A stretch of DNA of 64,000 nt from Scatophagus argus. Taxonomy: Eukaryota; Chordata; Actinopteri; Scatophagidae. The DNA lies in assembly GCF_020382885.2 (NCBI RefSeq), contig NC_058511.1:4929501-4993500 (forward strand). The letters run 5' to 3'. Shown here piece after piece: positions 63,057 through 64,000 of this stretch (position 1 is the stretch's first letter; every line of letters begins with the position of its first letter). The position numbers and the translations under genes were made by a program. The notes beneath the pieces were generated by a model, which had not been told where the DNA came from, ran no database searches, and worked only from the letters and a program-made list of their open reading frames with translations.

Positions 63057-63584
63057 TGTCGCGATTGGACGGCGTCGGTGACGCAGAAAAATACTGAACC
63101 CCGATGCAGAGTCAAATAGGCTGGCAGGCAAGGTGGAGGTCCAAAAACAATGGTCTTTTATTAAACAAAACTAAACTCAAAAAACACACTTACTGTGGCA
63201 AGATACTAGGCATGGCATGGCATGGCAAGGCAAGGCAAAAACAACAAAACAGTCCTGGCATGGCATGGGGAAAAAATGCAGATCCTGGCATGACATGGAG
63301 GAAAAAACACAGACGCTCTGACAACAGTGACTGGGAAGACAAGGACTAAATAGACAAGACAACGAGACACAGGTGACACACATCAGGAGGGAGAAAGCAA
63401 TCAGGAAAACTAAAAGCAAAGCTACATGAATACAGGGCACACAGGGGAAGAGACACTTTCAAAATAAAACAGGACATGACAAAAACCTTGAACATAATAC
63501 ATGGAAACACAAGACAAACATGGAACATGGCACATGGACAGAAATCAAAAGACAAAGCATAACCAAAAAACACCAGGCATGACA
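63057..63584 (-). repeat. 5' LTR of the retrotransposon
   Basis: In minus-strand sense it starts TGTCATGCC and ends CGCGACA. It contains a TATA-like TATTTAG (63352-63346), a GTCAGAGCGT 30 nt downstream at the expected transcript start (63322-63313), and AATAAA shortly before its end (the counterpart of 60808-60803). Internal pentamer reiterations of the GGCAT type occur near 63210-63235. Confidence 0.92.
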
Positions 63585-63589
63585 GTTAA

Positions 63590-64000
63590 AGGCCCTCATG
63601 TGCTCCTGCATTATGACTGCACCATTTTAAAGTTGCTTTCCTCATTGCTTTGTGTTACTGAAGTTTTTTGTTAAACTGTGGTTCTGTTCTGTAGTAGAAC
63701 AATTCATCTAATTTAAACTGCCCTAACCTCACTGGTACTACCAGCATATCAGCATGCCAGCCCCGGTAAGCAGGGTTGGCAGAGTTGGGATTATCTCCCT
63801 GACTTTCACCTTCAACAAATGTTCCAGGCTCAGCACTCGTACCTCTGCTGGCTGGTAAGCCTGGGCTTCTGAAATATGATCAGACCAACAGTTGCATTGA
63901 CAGTTTTTTGGAGGGGTGGGGTGGGGGGATTGTGTGTGTCTGAACACATGCACGTGTGTGTAGGAGGGGTCCCACCCTTTTGTTTTCCTCTGAAAGCTGA
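63590..64000. other. Right flank of the LTR insertion, nothing recognised
   Basis: Unique-looking sequence with a short G-rich stretch and GT tract (about 63910-63962). No gene feature is seen. Confidence 0.5.

Larger units (their letters stand above)
60703..63584 (-). mobile_element. Full-length young non-autonomous LTR retrotransposon, Sushi/Ty3-gypsy-like
   Basis: Two 528-bp direct repeats (60703-61230 and 63057-63584) bound a 1,826-bp interior. Each begins TGTC and ends GACA, and GTTAA flanks the whole unit (60698-60702, 63585-63589), a 5-bp target duplication. A polypurine tract, AAGGGGGGGG on the minus strand at 61243-61234, adjoins the left LTR, so the element runs right to left. The only ORF begins MNPAES, resembling gag starts of teleost Sushi-type gypsy elements, but no capsid, zinc knuckle, protease, reverse transcriptase or integrase is seen. 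Movement would therefore need proteins from another element. The LTRs differ at one base, so insertion is very recent. Confidence 0.9.

Noticed and set aside
60706..63586. Tandem or segmental duplication as the origin of the direct repeats
   Set aside because: TG...CA ends, 5-bp target duplication, polypurine tract and self-primer site make an LTR retrotransposon the better explanation.

Overview
The window looks like nuclear DNA of a ray-finned fish, probably a percomorph. Spliced vertebrate genes lie in AT-rich, mostly non-coding sequence with many microsatellites and teleost-type repeats: Tc1 fragments, a ZBED/hAT element, ATCT-tailed LINE ends and a Sushi-like LTR retrotransposon. Nothing prokaryotic or organellar is seen.

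Layout. 1-25.9 kb holds no gene I can support. It contains two related, internally deleted Tc1/mariner copies (3.7 and 10.3 kb), several old interspersed repeats and an ATCT microsatellite seeded by a LINE tail. 25.9-36.2 kb, minus strand: a complete three-exon gpr176 (orphan GPCR); all splice junctions and phases can be read, giving 572 residues. 38.7-40.7 kb, minus strand (with a likely 5' non-coding exon near 41.7 kb): a complete three-exon acyl-CoA thioesterase of the ACOT/BAAT family, 416 residues. 44.1-50.1 kb, plus strand: a CpG-rich promoter/first exon candidate, then a well-bounded exon with a start codon and signal peptide. This begins a secreted or membrane protein that I cannot identify; its later exons are not recognisable here and probably lie in or beyond 50-64 kb. 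54.5-55.3 kb: a 736-bp hAT-type element with 8-bp target duplications, terminal inverted repeats and a frameshifted BED-finger transposase fragment. 60.7-63.6 kb: a full-length, very young LTR retrotransposon on the minus strand. Its two 528-bp LTRs differ at one base, it is flanked by GTTAA duplications, it has a polypurine tract, and its primer-binding site matches its own predicted transcript start (Tf1/Sushi-type self-priming). In place of gag-pol it carries one long ORF made of three tandem peptide repeat blocks.

The genes do not form a pathway. gpr176 and acot lie head to tail on one strand; acot and the unknown signal-peptide gene are divergent, with start regions about 2.3 kb apart. 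The most unusual object is the self-primed, repeat-ORF LTR element at the right end.
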